Source: Balamuthia mandrillaris (taxonomy: Eukaryota; Discosea; Longamoebia; Balamuthiidae). Taken from it: a stretch of DNA of 64,000 bases. Position 1 is the first letter of the stretch. Each line of letters starts with the position of its first letter. The position numbers and the translations under genes were made by a program. Of the stretch, positions 12,398 through 21,997 are shown piece after piece. The notes beneath the pieces are model-generated. The model was not told the origin of the DNA. It worked only from the letters and a program-made list of their open reading frames with translations, and searched no databases. The stretch covers positions 62,001 to 126,000 of the forward strand of contig JAVKOQ010000093.1 of assembly GCA_031835245.1 (NCBI GenBank), read 5' to 3'.

Positions 12398-12675
12398 CAA
12401 CTTTCCTCCAAACGGAAAGGTGTACACCTTCTTAGAAGGCAGCAAGTTACAAGCCATCCGCTTCTGCATTGCGAACCCCAAAAACCCGTCCACGCCGTTT
12501 GTGATAGAAATCTTGCCGTTCGGTGATCTAGCTCTTGTTCGTTGCCGACAGGTTCGACAGGTTTCGCTCTTTTCTTTTTGTTTCTCTATTTTCTTGGGAT
12601 AACGCTTTCTTACCCTCCATGCTGCTCACATGCCTACAGGCTCAATGCAGACCGTTAAGAAAAGAAAGGAGCTAG
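12398..12675 (+). CDS. Candidate two-exon gene fragment, unknown protein
   Basis: 12398-12551 reads as a well-mixed peptide (includes NGKVYTFLEGSKLQAIRF and PSTPFVIEILPFGDLALV) bounded by an AG at 12397 and a GT at 12552. A possible last exon at 12640-12675 joins in phase and stops at TAG. The peptide has no low complexity and keeps hydrophobic/charged spacing, which is why I list it. The 5' exon is not resolved: the upstream open frames (from 12075) do not join in phase at any GT I could find. I do not recognise a family. Confidence 0.3.
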
Positions 12676-13153
12676 CAGAGAGAAGAGAGCAGAAAGTAAT
12701 GCGGAAGACAAGAGGAGAAATTTCAATTCGGACCCCCCAAGAACGAATGAATGAACCAAAAACCAAGATGAAAAGCCAACAGAAGAACTAAGAACATCAA
12801 AGAAGATGAGAGGAGGGTGTGACCGCTGAGAGAGAGAGAGAGAGAAACCTCTAAAAAAAAAAAGGAAGAGAAGATTGCAAGTGGAAATTTCAGCAAAATC
12901 ATAAAACGGACCAATGGTGCACTGCCGCATCACTCTTTAATCATCACCGGAAAACTCACCGTCAAACTGAACAGCAAAACTCAAGACCTTTACCACGAAT
13001 TTCGTTTCCCTCAACAACCTTTTGCCAAGCTATAAAATCTGAACGCTCTCGTCGGACTCAAACTTCAAAATCATCAACAACAACCAACAACCAACAAACA
13101 ACAAAAACATAACCGAACAACACAAAACAAGGAGGCAAAACATCGTCATCACT
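12676..13153. other. Promoter and leader region of the heptad-repeat protein
   Basis: Includes a short GA run (about 12825-12845), then a stretch leading to a TATA-like box at 13031. The 90 bases before the start codon at 13154 are almost only A and C (CAACAACAACCAAC type), with very little secondary structure expected. Confidence 0.5.
13031..13038 (+). promoter_or_regulatory. TATA-like box
   Basis: TATAAAAT, 115 bp upstream of the start codon of the repeat protein at 13154. With a start site about 30 bp downstream it would give a leader of roughly 90 nt made mostly of A and C, a composition seen in highly translated leaders. Confidence 0.55.
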
Positions 13154-14287
13154 ATGAAAGGACTGATAGCGTTTGCTATGCTGGCCTTGTTGGCCACATC
13201 CGCCTTCGCGGCGCCGCTTCGCAAGAGAGGCAACGTGAAGTACGGAGGAGGGGATGTCTCCTACGACGGTGACGATGTGACCTACGACGGGGGAGATGTG
13301 TCCTACGACGGCGGGGATGTTTCTTATGACGGTGGTGATGTGTCCTACGACGGTGATGTGTCTTATGACGGCGGTGATGTCTCTTACGACGGTGGAGATG
13401 TAGCCTATGATGGAGGAGATGTTGCTTATGACGGCAGCGACGTGACCTACGATGGTGGAGATGTCTCCTACGACGGTGGTGATGTGTCTTACGACGGTGG
13501 TGATGTCTCCTACGATGGTGGTGATGTTTCCTACGACGGCGGCGATGTCTCTTACGATGGTGGCGACGTGACCTATGATGGAGGTGATGTCTCTTACGAT
13601 GGTGGAGATGATGTTGCCTATGACGGTGGTGATGTGACTTACGACGGTGAGGACGTGACCTACGATGGTGGCGACGTCTCCTACGACGGTGGTGACGTGA
13701 CCTATGATGGCGGTGATGTGTCTTACGATGGCGGGGATGTCTCCTACGATGGTGGTGATGTCTCTTACGATGGTGGCGACGTCTCCTATGACGGCGGAGA
13801 TGTTTCTTATGATGGTGGCGACGTGACCTACGATGGCGGTGATGTCTCCTATGACGGTGGTGATGATGTTGCCTATGGCGGCGGTGATGTGACTTATGAC
13901 GGTGAGGACGTTACCTACGACGGTGGCGACGTCTCCTACGATGGTGGTGATGTGTCTTACGATGGTGGCGACGTCTCCTACGATGGCGGTGACGTGACCT
14001 ACGGAGATGGTGATGTTTCCTATGACGGAGGCGACGTTGTCTACGATGGCGGTGATGTTGAATATGATGGTGGTGACGTGACCTACGGAGATGGTGATGT
14101 CTCCTACGACGGCAGCGATGTGGCCTACGACGGAGGCGACGTCTCCTACGACGGCGGCGACGTGGAGTACGGCGGCGGCGACGTGGCCTACGACGGTGAT
14201 GCCTACAACACCGGCAGCGACGTTGTTGCCTACAACACCGGTGACGAGGAGAGCGCTGCCTCCTCCGTCGGACCTTTCTGGTTCTAA
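13154..14287 (+). CDS. Secreted Asp/Tyr/Gly-rich heptad-repeat protein
   Basis: A single exon of 377 residues. The N-terminus is a signal peptide (MKGLIAFAMLALLATSAFAA) followed by PLRKRG, a possible dibasic processing site. Residues about 34-348 are roughly 45 copies of a seven-residue unit, consensus D-V-[S/T/A]-Y-D-G-G. Every unit keeps Val and Tyr and most keep the Asp and Gly pairs. Two units carry an extra Asp (DGGDDVAY), 85 residues apart. The tail contains AYNTG twice and ends GPFWF. There is no membrane anchor. The composition (about one Tyr and two Asp per unit, strongly acidic, no Cys) would suit a matrix, coat or cyst-wall protein, with tyrosine cross-linking or cation binding. 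That is inference; I know no described family. A TATA box and A/C-rich leader suggest strong expression. Confidence 0.9.
   Translation: MKGLIAFAMLALLATSAFAAPLRKRGNVKYGGGDVSYDGDDVTYDGGDVSYDGGDVSYDGGDVSYDGDVSYDGGDVSYDGGDVAYDGGDVAYDGSDVTYDGGDVSYDGGDVSYDGGDVSYDGGDVSYDGGDVSYDGGDVTYDGGDVSYDGGDDVAYDGGDVTYDGEDVTYDGGDVSYDGGDVTYDGGDVSYDGGDVSYDGGDVSYDGGDVSYDGGDVSYDGGDVTYDGGDVSYDGGDDVAYGGGDVTYDGEDVTYDGGDVSYDGGDVSYDGGDVSYDGGDVTYGDGDVSYDGGDVVYDGGDVEYDGGDVTYGDGDVSYDGSDVAYDGGDVSYDGGDVEYGGGDVAYDGDAYNTGSDVVAYNTGDEESAASSVGPFWF
13253..14200 (+). repeat. 21-bp coding tandem repeat with a 255-bp higher-order repeat
   Basis: The unit is GAYGTSWCNTAYGAYGGNGGN in degenerate form. Synonymous third positions vary a lot between units, so selection keeps the peptide while the DNA drifts. 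The variant GATGATGTTGCCTATG occurs at 13607 and 13862, exactly 255 bp (12 units plus one codon) apart, with similar neighbours, showing a block duplication. Confidence 0.9.
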
Positions 14288-14734
14288 GTGGCTAAACTAT
14301 TTTTCATCATCATCATCATGAAAGAGCAGATGCTTTTGTTTGTGTGTTGGTGATGCTTTCTTCTTTTTTTTTCTTTTTGGTTTTTAGCACAGTGAGAGAG
14401 ACTTTTTTTTAAAATTATTGTTTGTGCATTTAGACATTCTTTTTTATTATTATTATCATTATTATTATTATTATTATTTTCTTTGTTTAAAAAAAGTCTC
14501 TTTTTTTATTCAATAAAACGAAATCCGTTTTGTTATCCACTATATCTTTCGTTGCATGACTTGTTTTTTTTTTTTTTCGTTTCCTTCACAGATTTATTTT
14601 TTATTCTTTGTTCTGAGAAAAACGTGAGAAAGAAGCTTTCAACCAAAAAAAAAAAAAATTATAAAAAAAATAATATAAAATAGTAATATAATATAATATA
14701 ATAAACAATATAGCAAAACATAACAAAAAACAAA
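14288..14734. other. AT-rich 3' region and spacer
   Basis: Starts with a short CAT run, then has long T runs and an ATT trinucleotide array (about 14445-14477). AATAAAA at about 14510 is a candidate polyadenylation signal for the repeat protein. The last 100 bases are A/T and lead into the start at 14735. Confidence 0.6.
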
Positions 14735-15390
14735 ATGGAAGAGGAGAGGTTCACCCCATCCGTGCCACAAGGCGAACAACAAAAGGCCTACGAGGACACC
14801 GACCTCACCTTCGAGCCTCTTCTCAGTTAAAACTGTTCTCTCTTGTTCACTTTTTTTTTTATTTTGTAACGTTTTCAAAATACTACAGCTGCAGATGACC
14901 TGAAACCCATCCGAAAGGTTTACCTGTTTGCTCCCAACGACGAAGGGGAAGAACACCCTTCTTCTCGCAGCTCTGCCCCTTCCGCCGCTACCGACAGCGA
15001 AGACCCCTACGAGAGCGGCTTCGTGCTCTACAACGTCCTCTCCCCCTCGGAATGCAGCTATTACATCGAGCGGGCGGAGGCGTTGGGGCTGGAGAACTGC
15101 GGCTACGACACCAACTACAGGAACACCGACCGGGTGGTGGCCAACTCGGAGGCCACCTCCCGCCTCATTTGGGAGAGGATCAAGGACTTCATCTTCGATA
15201 TCGACGTGGAGCCAAAGAAAGGTTCGTTGAGGGCTTTGCTTTTGCTTTCTGCTCTCTTCTTTCTTTGTAGTTTCTTCTTATCTGTCTCGTCTCCACTTCT
15301 CTGCTCTGTCCTGCTATCCTCTCCTCCTTTCTTTTTTACGTTTCCTTTCGGTCTTATCGCTCTCTTCTCCCTCTCTGCTCTCTCTTCTCT

Positions 15391-15437
<47 letters not shown>

Positions 15438-16921
15438 ATTCCTGTCTTCTCCATGGTGTCTCTGAGACAACAAAAAAAAACCAACAAAGCCAAATGCAGT
15501 GTCGGCAAAGCGTATAGGTTGGAGGGACACTGGAAAGCTCATCAACTGAACGAGTGTTGGAGGCTATGCCGATACAAGCCTGGAGGACACTTTGGTACAA
15601 CCTACACCTATATTTCACTTCTTCTCTGTTCTAACTCTTCTTGCTCTCCTTTTCCTATTCTTCTTCTTCTTCTTTCTCTTCTCTTCTCTTCTCTTCTCTT
15701 CTCTTCTCTTCTCTTCTCTTCTCTTCTCTTCTCTTCTCTTCTCTTCTCTTCTCTTCTCTTCTCTTCTCTTCTCTTCTCTTCTCTTCTCTCTTCTCTTCTC
15801 TTCTCTTCTCTTCTCTTCTCTTCTCTTCTCTTCTCTTCTCTTCTCTTCTCTTCTCTTCTCTTCTCTTCTCTTCTTCTTCTCTTCTCTTCTCTTCTCTTCT
15901 CTTCTCTTCTCTTCTCTTCTCTTCTCTTCTCTTCTCTTCTCTTCTCTTCTCTTCTCTTCTCTTCTCTTCTCTTCTCTTCTCTTCTCTTCTCTTCTCTTCT
16001 CTTCTCTTCTCTTCTCTTCTCTTCTCTTCTCTTCTCTTCTCTTCTCTTCTCTTCTCTTCTCTTCTCTTCTCTTCTCTTCTCTTCTCTTATAAAGCTCCTC
16101 ACTTTGACGGCACATTTATCCGTAGCTTCCACGAGCGCTCCATGAAGACCTTCATGTTGTATCTCAACGGAGACTTTGAAGGTACAATCTTTCGCTCTGT
16201 CTTGGTTTCTTTCTTTCGGTTTGTTCTGATCGCAACGCAACCAGGCGGAACCACAAACTTTGTCAAAGAAGGACAAGAACTTTACAAAGATGAAACCGGC
16301 ATCTACAGAGCTCAAGTAATACATCCTTCCCTTCTATTTTCTTCCTTCTTGCTTCTTTCTTTCTTTATTCTTCTTGCTTCTTTTTTCTTTCTTCTCCCTA
16401 GCACCTTGCTTGTTGTGGCGTTGCTTCTCAGCTCTTCTCACGTTCCTCGTTCTCTTCCCTTACCCTCGTTCATCTGCTCGAATTTAAAAAAAACCAAAAC
16501 CATAGGAACACAACATACTCCAAAAGCTCAAACCAGAGCCAGGCATGGCGTTAGTGTTCAACCACCGCATTCTGCATGAAGGAGGGCAAGTGCTCTCCAA
16601 CCAAAAGTACATCATGAGGTCCGACATCCTCTTCTCCCGTGATCCATCCTCTGTGGACATTGATCCAAAGGTTTGCACTCCTCTTCTCTTCTCTTTTCTC
16701 CTTCTGGGCTCTTCTCGTCCTTCCTCTCTCCGCTTTGCCTTAGTCTTTTCACTTTCGTTTGTCTACCTGTTCTCTTTCTAATAATTGTGAATACAAAGGA
16801 ACAAGAGGCATTGCGAATGTTGGAACAAGCAGAGGATTTGGAGACAGACCGTAGAGCTGAGGAAGCCGCACGTCTTTATCGCAGCGCCTTTAAGCTTTGG
16901 CCTCCTCTCGAGCGAATCTAG
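14735..16921 (+). CDS. Prolyl 4-hydroxylase-like 2OG-Fe(II) dioxygenase
   Basis: Seven exons (14735-14825, 14889-15221, 15490-15594, 16095-16181, 16245-16315, 16506-16670, 16799-16921) join in phase to 324 residues. The catalytic fold is clear: LNECWRLCRYKPGGHF, then the HxD iron ligands His179/Asp181 (PHFDG), FMLYLNGDFEGG, and the distal His253 (HEGG) with Lys263 to hold 2-oxoglutarate. These enzymes hydroxylate proline or related side chains using Fe(II), O2 and 2-oxoglutarate. No signal peptide or KDEL is present, so a cytosolic/nuclear enzyme is more likely than an ER collagen hydroxylase. After the oxygenase core is a short Glu/Ala/Arg-rich helix ending PLERI. The acceptor for exon 3 must be the CAACAAAG just before 15490; the nearer CAG breaks the frame. 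A paralogue lies at 55941-57085. Confidence 0.88.
15675..16088 (+). repeat. (TTCTC)n pentanucleotide array, about 410 bp, intronic
   Basis: More than 80 copies of CTTCT/TTCTC with only two interruptions (near 15787 and 15871). It fills intron 3 of the hydroxylase gene and ends six bases before the 3' splice site TATAAAG, so it acts as an enormous pyrimidine tract. Confidence 0.95.
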
Positions 16922-17077
16922 ACTCTTCTCTTCCTTGCAGTTTCGGAGGGAGAAAAAAAAGAAAGAAAGAAAGAAAGGCCACCAAAGAAGAAAAGTTATG
17001 TCATTACATGCAACTTAAATAAACAAAGAACAAGAAAAATTTAAAACAAAAAACAAGGAAGTGAGACGGAGGCTTCA

Positions 17078-17983
17078 TCAAGAAGTTGTGAATCGCTCCT
17101 CATTGTTTTGCGTTTGTTCTTGCGAAGAAGTTTGCGAAGTGTAGAAAGAAGACGGAGCGTTAGAAGAATGCGAAACTTGAGAAGAATGAGGAGCATGAGA
17201 AGAACGCGAAGCATGAGGATCACGAGAAGCATGAGAAGAATGCAAAGCATGAGGATCACGAGAAGAATGCAAAGCATGAGAAGAATGAATTCCAGGAGCA
17301 GAAGGCTGTTGTCTGCTGGCCAAGAGAGCGGCGGAGGGAGGGGGAGGCGGCAGGACCTGCACGAAGCGCACGGACCGTCGGGAGCGTTCCTGCGGGGGCA
17401 GGGCCATCTCGGAGGAAGGGGAGGGGATCATGCTCTCCCGCGAGGGCGGGGTGGGCGGGGCCTGGTAGCGGATGAGGGGAGGGTGGGCGCCGGCGTCGGC
17501 GGGGCGAAAGGTGGAGATGGGGCGCGAGGCGGAGGCGGAGGTGGGGAACTCCCTCGTGATTCGTTTGGGTGGTTGTGGCGGTCGAGAGGAAGAGGTGGAA
17601 GCTGGCTGATGCTTCGGAGGAAGAGGAGGAGGAGCATTCGTTTTAGAAAGAATAATGGGAGGCTTGACTTTAGTCTGTTCGTTGCTTGAATGGGAGGAAG
17701 AGGGGGTAGCAGAAGTGGGAGGTTGCGGAGGAGAGAACAAAGGAGGGGCTGGAACGAAAGTGGAAGAAGAAGAAGAAGAAGAAGTGGAGGAAGTGGGGAG
17801 TAACGGAGCGGCCTCCTGTTGTGCCTCTTCTGCATTGGCGCCGCCGTTGTACCAGCGATAAATCCGGTCGGCCTCCTCGTTGATGCGTTTGCGTTGGGAG
17901 GTGTTTTTTCTGCCATGCCCACCCCCGCCCCCAGAGGAAGGGCTGCCGTCATCGCAGAAGCCTGAGCAACAAAAGGCTCCCAT
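17078..17983 (-). CDS. Proline-rich protein with an N-terminal lipidation motif
   Basis: One exon, 301 residues. It begins MGAFCCSGFCDDG: Gly2 with nearby Cys5, Cys6 and Cys10 fits N-myristoylation plus palmitoylation, which would hold it at a membrane. The rest is disordered: a Gly-rich spacer, a short helix (INEEADRIYRWYNGG), then long Pro/Ser stretches with SH3-ligand-like motifs (PPPLPPKHQP, RPPQPPKRI, PPTPPSRE). Near the C-terminus are imperfect HSSHA/RDPHA repeats, coded by a GC-balanced tandem segment (about 17160-17300). I read it as a membrane-bound scaffold. No enzyme domain is seen. It converges on the hydroxylase gene with 156 bp between stops and is divergent from the F-box gene at 18214. 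Confidence 0.7.
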   Translation of the reverse strand: MGAFCCSGFCDDGSPSSGGGGGHGRKNTSQRKRINEEADRIYRWYNGGANAEEAQQEAAPLLPTSSTSSSSSSSTFVPAPPLFSPPQPPTSATPSSSHSSNEQTKVKPPIILSKTNAPPPLPPKHQPASTSSSRPPQPPKRITREFPTSASASRPISTFRPADAGAHPPLIRYQAPPTPPSRESMIPSPSSEMALPPQERSRRSVRFVQVLPPPPPSAALLASRQQPSAPGIHSSHALHSSRDPHALHSSHASRDPHASRSSHAPHSSQVSHSSNAPSSFYTSQTSSQEQTQNNEERFTTS

Positions 17984-18213
17984 AGCTGTTTGCTTCGTGT
18001 CTTTTCTTTTCTGTTTTTTTCACGCTTCACGTTTCTAATCATGACGACATGAAAAAATACAACGTGCTGCAACATTTGTTGAGTGTTTGTCCAAATTTTG
18101 TGCAGTGTTCAAAGATATGTGGTCAGTTTCTGCTGTTTTGAAACACAAAAAGAGCACAATAAGAGCACAAATAAATAAAAAAAATAAAGAAAGAGAAAAG
18201 TGGATAAGATCAG

Positions 18214-19112
18214 ATGCGGAGCACGAAGCGAATAACAGTTGCTGCTGTTCCTCCTCCTCCTCCTCCTCCTGAAGCCCACCACCGCTCCTCTAACACCACC
18301 AACACCAAAGCCAACGAAGACGACCACGACCACGACCACCATCACCACCGCCGCCAAGAAGAAGAAGAACAACAACCAAAAGAAAAGAAGCCAATCATCG
18401 ACTGCGACGAATCGACAACGCTCCCAGAAGAGGAGCCAGAGAAGGCGCTGGACTATGCCCGCGCCAAAGCGAGGGACTTTAGTCGCTCGGCCGACCTGCT
18501 GTCGGAGCTGCTGCTGTTCGGCCCTCGGAACCAGCCCCGGGAGGACCTCGTGGGCAGCTACCTCTCCGCCGAGCTGGAGCAGTGCAGGGAGGCCACCCGG
18601 CGGCTGTGCGAGCGCATCGCGCATGTCGCCGAGTTTTACCGCTTCTTGGTGAAGATCCCTCTCCCCCCCTTCTCTCCTTTTTTTTTGGTTGTGTTGTTGC
18701 TTCCTTATGGTTTGTGAGAGAGTGTGAGTGTGAGTGTGTGCAGTGGTGTTTGTTTGTTTTTGAGCGAGTTGGCCAGTTGACAGCAAAAATGAATGAATAT
18801 AGAAAGCGCATCGCTTGCCGTTGGCAAATAACACTGGCCCTGGTGGCTACTTCAGGTATACCGTTCTTGTTCTTCTGGTTTTTCTTGTTCTTCCTCTTGT
18901 TATTCTATCTTCTTTCCTCTTTGCTGCTTTGCTTCTTTTTTCGTCTTCCTTCTTTCTTCTTTCTTCCTTTCTTTTTGCTTCATTCTTCTCTGCTTCTCTG
19001 CTTCTCTGCTTCTCTCTTCATTCTTAGTTTTCTTCTGTCGTACCCTCCGGCTATTCCTTCCTTGGTTCTTGTTAGTGGTTCTTTCTTTCTTATCTTTACT
19101 TTCTTTGTTGTT

Positions 19113-19196
<84 letters not shown>

Positions 19197-19674
19197 ATCT
19201 TCACAACTTAAACAATTAGTATTTTGCCGGACGAACTTTCTTTGCACATTGCCTCTTATCTTACCGACGTGAGAGACGTGCTGAATCTCTCTTTTGTCAA
19301 CAAAAAGCTTTTTCATCTGGTTGCTGATGACAGCCTCTGGAGAAGATTGTACCTTTCGTACTACCATGTTAAACCATTACCTGTACATTTGCTCTCTCTG
19401 CACTCTACTCTCCTCTCTTCTTTACTCTCTCTTCTTATTTTTTTGACCAACTCTTTATGTTCAGCGATTTCCGTTTTTAGCTCAACGAGATACATTGGAG
19501 CAAGTGGCGCCCTACTCTTTTTCTTCAGCAACATCCAAGCGCTGCCGCACCAGTTGGAAAAATAAGTTTGCTCGCCGTACAAAGATCAACCACAATTGGA
19601 CTCAACAGCGTTATAAACGTGGCTGTTTAGCTGGACATTCTGGTTGTTTTCCCGTCTCAACCTTTCTCTCTTCT

Positions 19675-19710
<36 letters not shown>

Positions 19711-19870
19711 TAGTCTAACGTATAAACATGCATTTAGGTGGTATAGAATACCTTCAGTTTGATGAGAGAAAGATAATCACGTGTTCCGTTGATGAAACCA
19801 TTAAAATATGGTCTCTTTCGGGCATGAAATGTCTTCATACTATTCGTGGTCATACGTACGCCACCCGCTT

Positions 19871-19913
<43 letters not shown>

Positions 19914-21634
19914 AAAGATAGTAACTAATTCAAAAATTTCAATTCTTCTTGTTTCAGAGATTGTGTACTATGCCTACAGTTTGATGAACATGACCGACTT
20001 ATAACAAGCAGTGATGACCACACTATCAAGTTGTGGAATCTCTCGGTATTGGATGATGAATCGTATTATCTGAACAAAAATATCCGCACAAACGGGTTTG
20101 TAGGCGAAGATTCACAACAACGGCATTGCAAGGAAGAAGAGGAGGAAGAGAGAACAAAAGAAGATAATCAACCACCATCAGAAGAAGAAGGTAGAAATAA
20201 CCGAATAGCCAAAAAGAGGAAAAGAGAAGGAGAAGAAAGCGAAGCACCGCTTCAAAATGGACATCCTGGCATAACATCACCAACACATACAAATGGACAA
20301 CAAAGCAACGTAACAGAAGAAGACGATATTAGTCTCTCCTACAAGAAAGCTGCTGATTGTCTTTTGGTACTTTCTTATTGTTACTCTTTCTCTCTCTATT
20401 TCTCACCAACTCTCTGTTTGTGCGATTGCAGCAAACATTTTGGGGACATAGAGATTGGGTACGGACTGTACAGTTTAGGGAAAATATAGCAATCAGCGGA
20501 TCCGGAGACAACACAATACGGGTTTGGGACGTCAACACCGGTACCTGCCAACACATCTTAACTGATCATCAAGGCGCGGGTATTTGACTACTCCTTTCTC
20601 GTTCCTTTTTTCTTTCCTCTCTTTCTATCTTTCCTTTGGTATCCCTCGTTCGTTCATTCTCTTGTAGTCTGCTTCTCTGCTTCTCTTTTTCTTTGTTCCT
20701 ACCTCTTCTCTCTCTCTCTCTCTCTCTCCCTCCCCCTGGTTTTATCCGTGCAAAAAACAAAAGTTTGCCGAGCACAACACACCATTGTGTTGTTTTCAAA
20801 TGAAGCTCTTGTTCCAGATCGGATTACAATGAAATTAGCAGCAACATATTCTTATCACAGCTGAGCATTCGTTAAACTGCTCTTATGTTCATGCTTTTTT
20901 ATGCTGCAACATTCGCTTCTCTTTCTCTAGTTCTCATTTATTGTCTTTGTTTCGTTTTCTGATTTTTGATTTTGAAATCAGTTCTTTGTGTTCAGTTTGA
21001 CGGAAACGAGCTGGTGACATGTTCAGAGGATCACACGATACGCATTTGGGACATGCGCTCCTTCAAGTGCGTCAGTGTCCTGAAAGGACACACCGATTTG
21101 GTAGACTACATTCAGTTTGACGAGGACAAGATTGTTTCTGGTTCTGCTGATAACACGCTTCGTCTTTGGGACCTGAGAACGCAAGAGCTGCGGATTACAA
21201 TGCATGGTCACACTGACGATGTCATGTGTTTACAGGCAAATGATTTTCTTCTTGTTGTCCAATCTTTCTCTCTTTTTCTTTTTTCCTTTTCTTCTGTCGT
21301 TGTTTTGCTTCTTATTTCTACTTGCTAAACGTTGGTGTGATTTTTATAGTTTGACGAAAAGAAAATCGTTTCTGGCAGCAGAGATCAAACGATTCGACTG
21401 TACGTTTGTTTTTGCTTTTTTTTTTTTTTGCTGTTGGGCTTGTTTTTATGACGCTAATGTTTCATGTTTGCATTAGATGGGACTTTGATGGCAATTGCAT
21501 CACCAGCATCCAAGAGGGAGTCGGCGATGGAGTTTGGTGTTTACAATTCAGTCCAGAGAAATTGGTAAATCTCTCTCTCCCTCTCTCTCCCTCTTACTCT
21601 CTCTCCCTCTTACTCTCTCTCCCTCTTACTCTCT

Positions 21635-21681
<47 letters not shown>

Positions 21682-21828
21682 GTGTTATCTCTCTGTACTC
21701 TCTCTTCTCTCTCGTTTCCTCACTCTCGTTATCTCTCTGTCTCTGTGTTGTTCTCCTCGTAAACTTCTTTTCCGTTATTGCAGATTGCCGGTTTTCAAGA
21801 ACTTTGCATTTGGGATTTCAATGTCTAA
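18214..21828 (+). CDS. F-box/WD40 protein (SCF substrate receptor, FBXW type)
   Basis: Eleven exons in consistent phase (18214-18648, 18803-18855, 19220-19382, 19465-19642, 19738-19855, 19958-20366, 20432-20579, 20982-21235, 21350-21399, 21477-21564, 21784-21828) give 646 residues. A Pro/His/Glu-rich N-terminus is followed by an F-box at about 163-215 (ILPDELSLHIASYL, WRRLYLSYY), a linker (WTQQRYKRG) and WD40 repeats to the end (DETIKIWS, DHTIKLWN, DNTIRVWD, DHTIRIWD, DNTLRLWD, DQTIRLWD). F-box proteins bind SKP1, and the propeller picks phosphorylated targets for ubiquitination, as in Cdc4/FBXW7. A charged insert of about 90 residues sits between the second and third repeats. One intron uses a GC 5' splice site (21236). 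Several introns carry CT or TTTC arrays. Confidence 0.9.
19110..19195 (+). repeat. (TTTC)n array, intronic
   Basis: About 21 copies of CTTT just before the 3' splice site of intron 2 of the F-box/WD40 gene (exon resumes at 19220). Confidence 0.93.
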
Positions 21829-21997
21829 CGAACAACAATAAAAACCATCCCACGAACCAAGTTTCTCTCTAAATTTTTCTTAGCATTTATTTATTTCGAG
21901 GAACTTTTTTGCAAATTTCCAATCAAACAAAAAAAAAAAAGAAAGGGGCAATACTATAGGCTCTATTGCAATACGACTTGTTACCGGCCACCCTGTC

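Noticed and set aside
15608-16324. Long minus-strand frame of Arg-Glu-Glu-Lys repeats
   Set aside because: It is only the reverse of the TTCTC array in a hydroxylase intron.
19110-19195. TTTC and CT arrays as CRISPR-like repeats
   Set aside because: They are simple microsatellites without spacers, in a eukaryotic intron.
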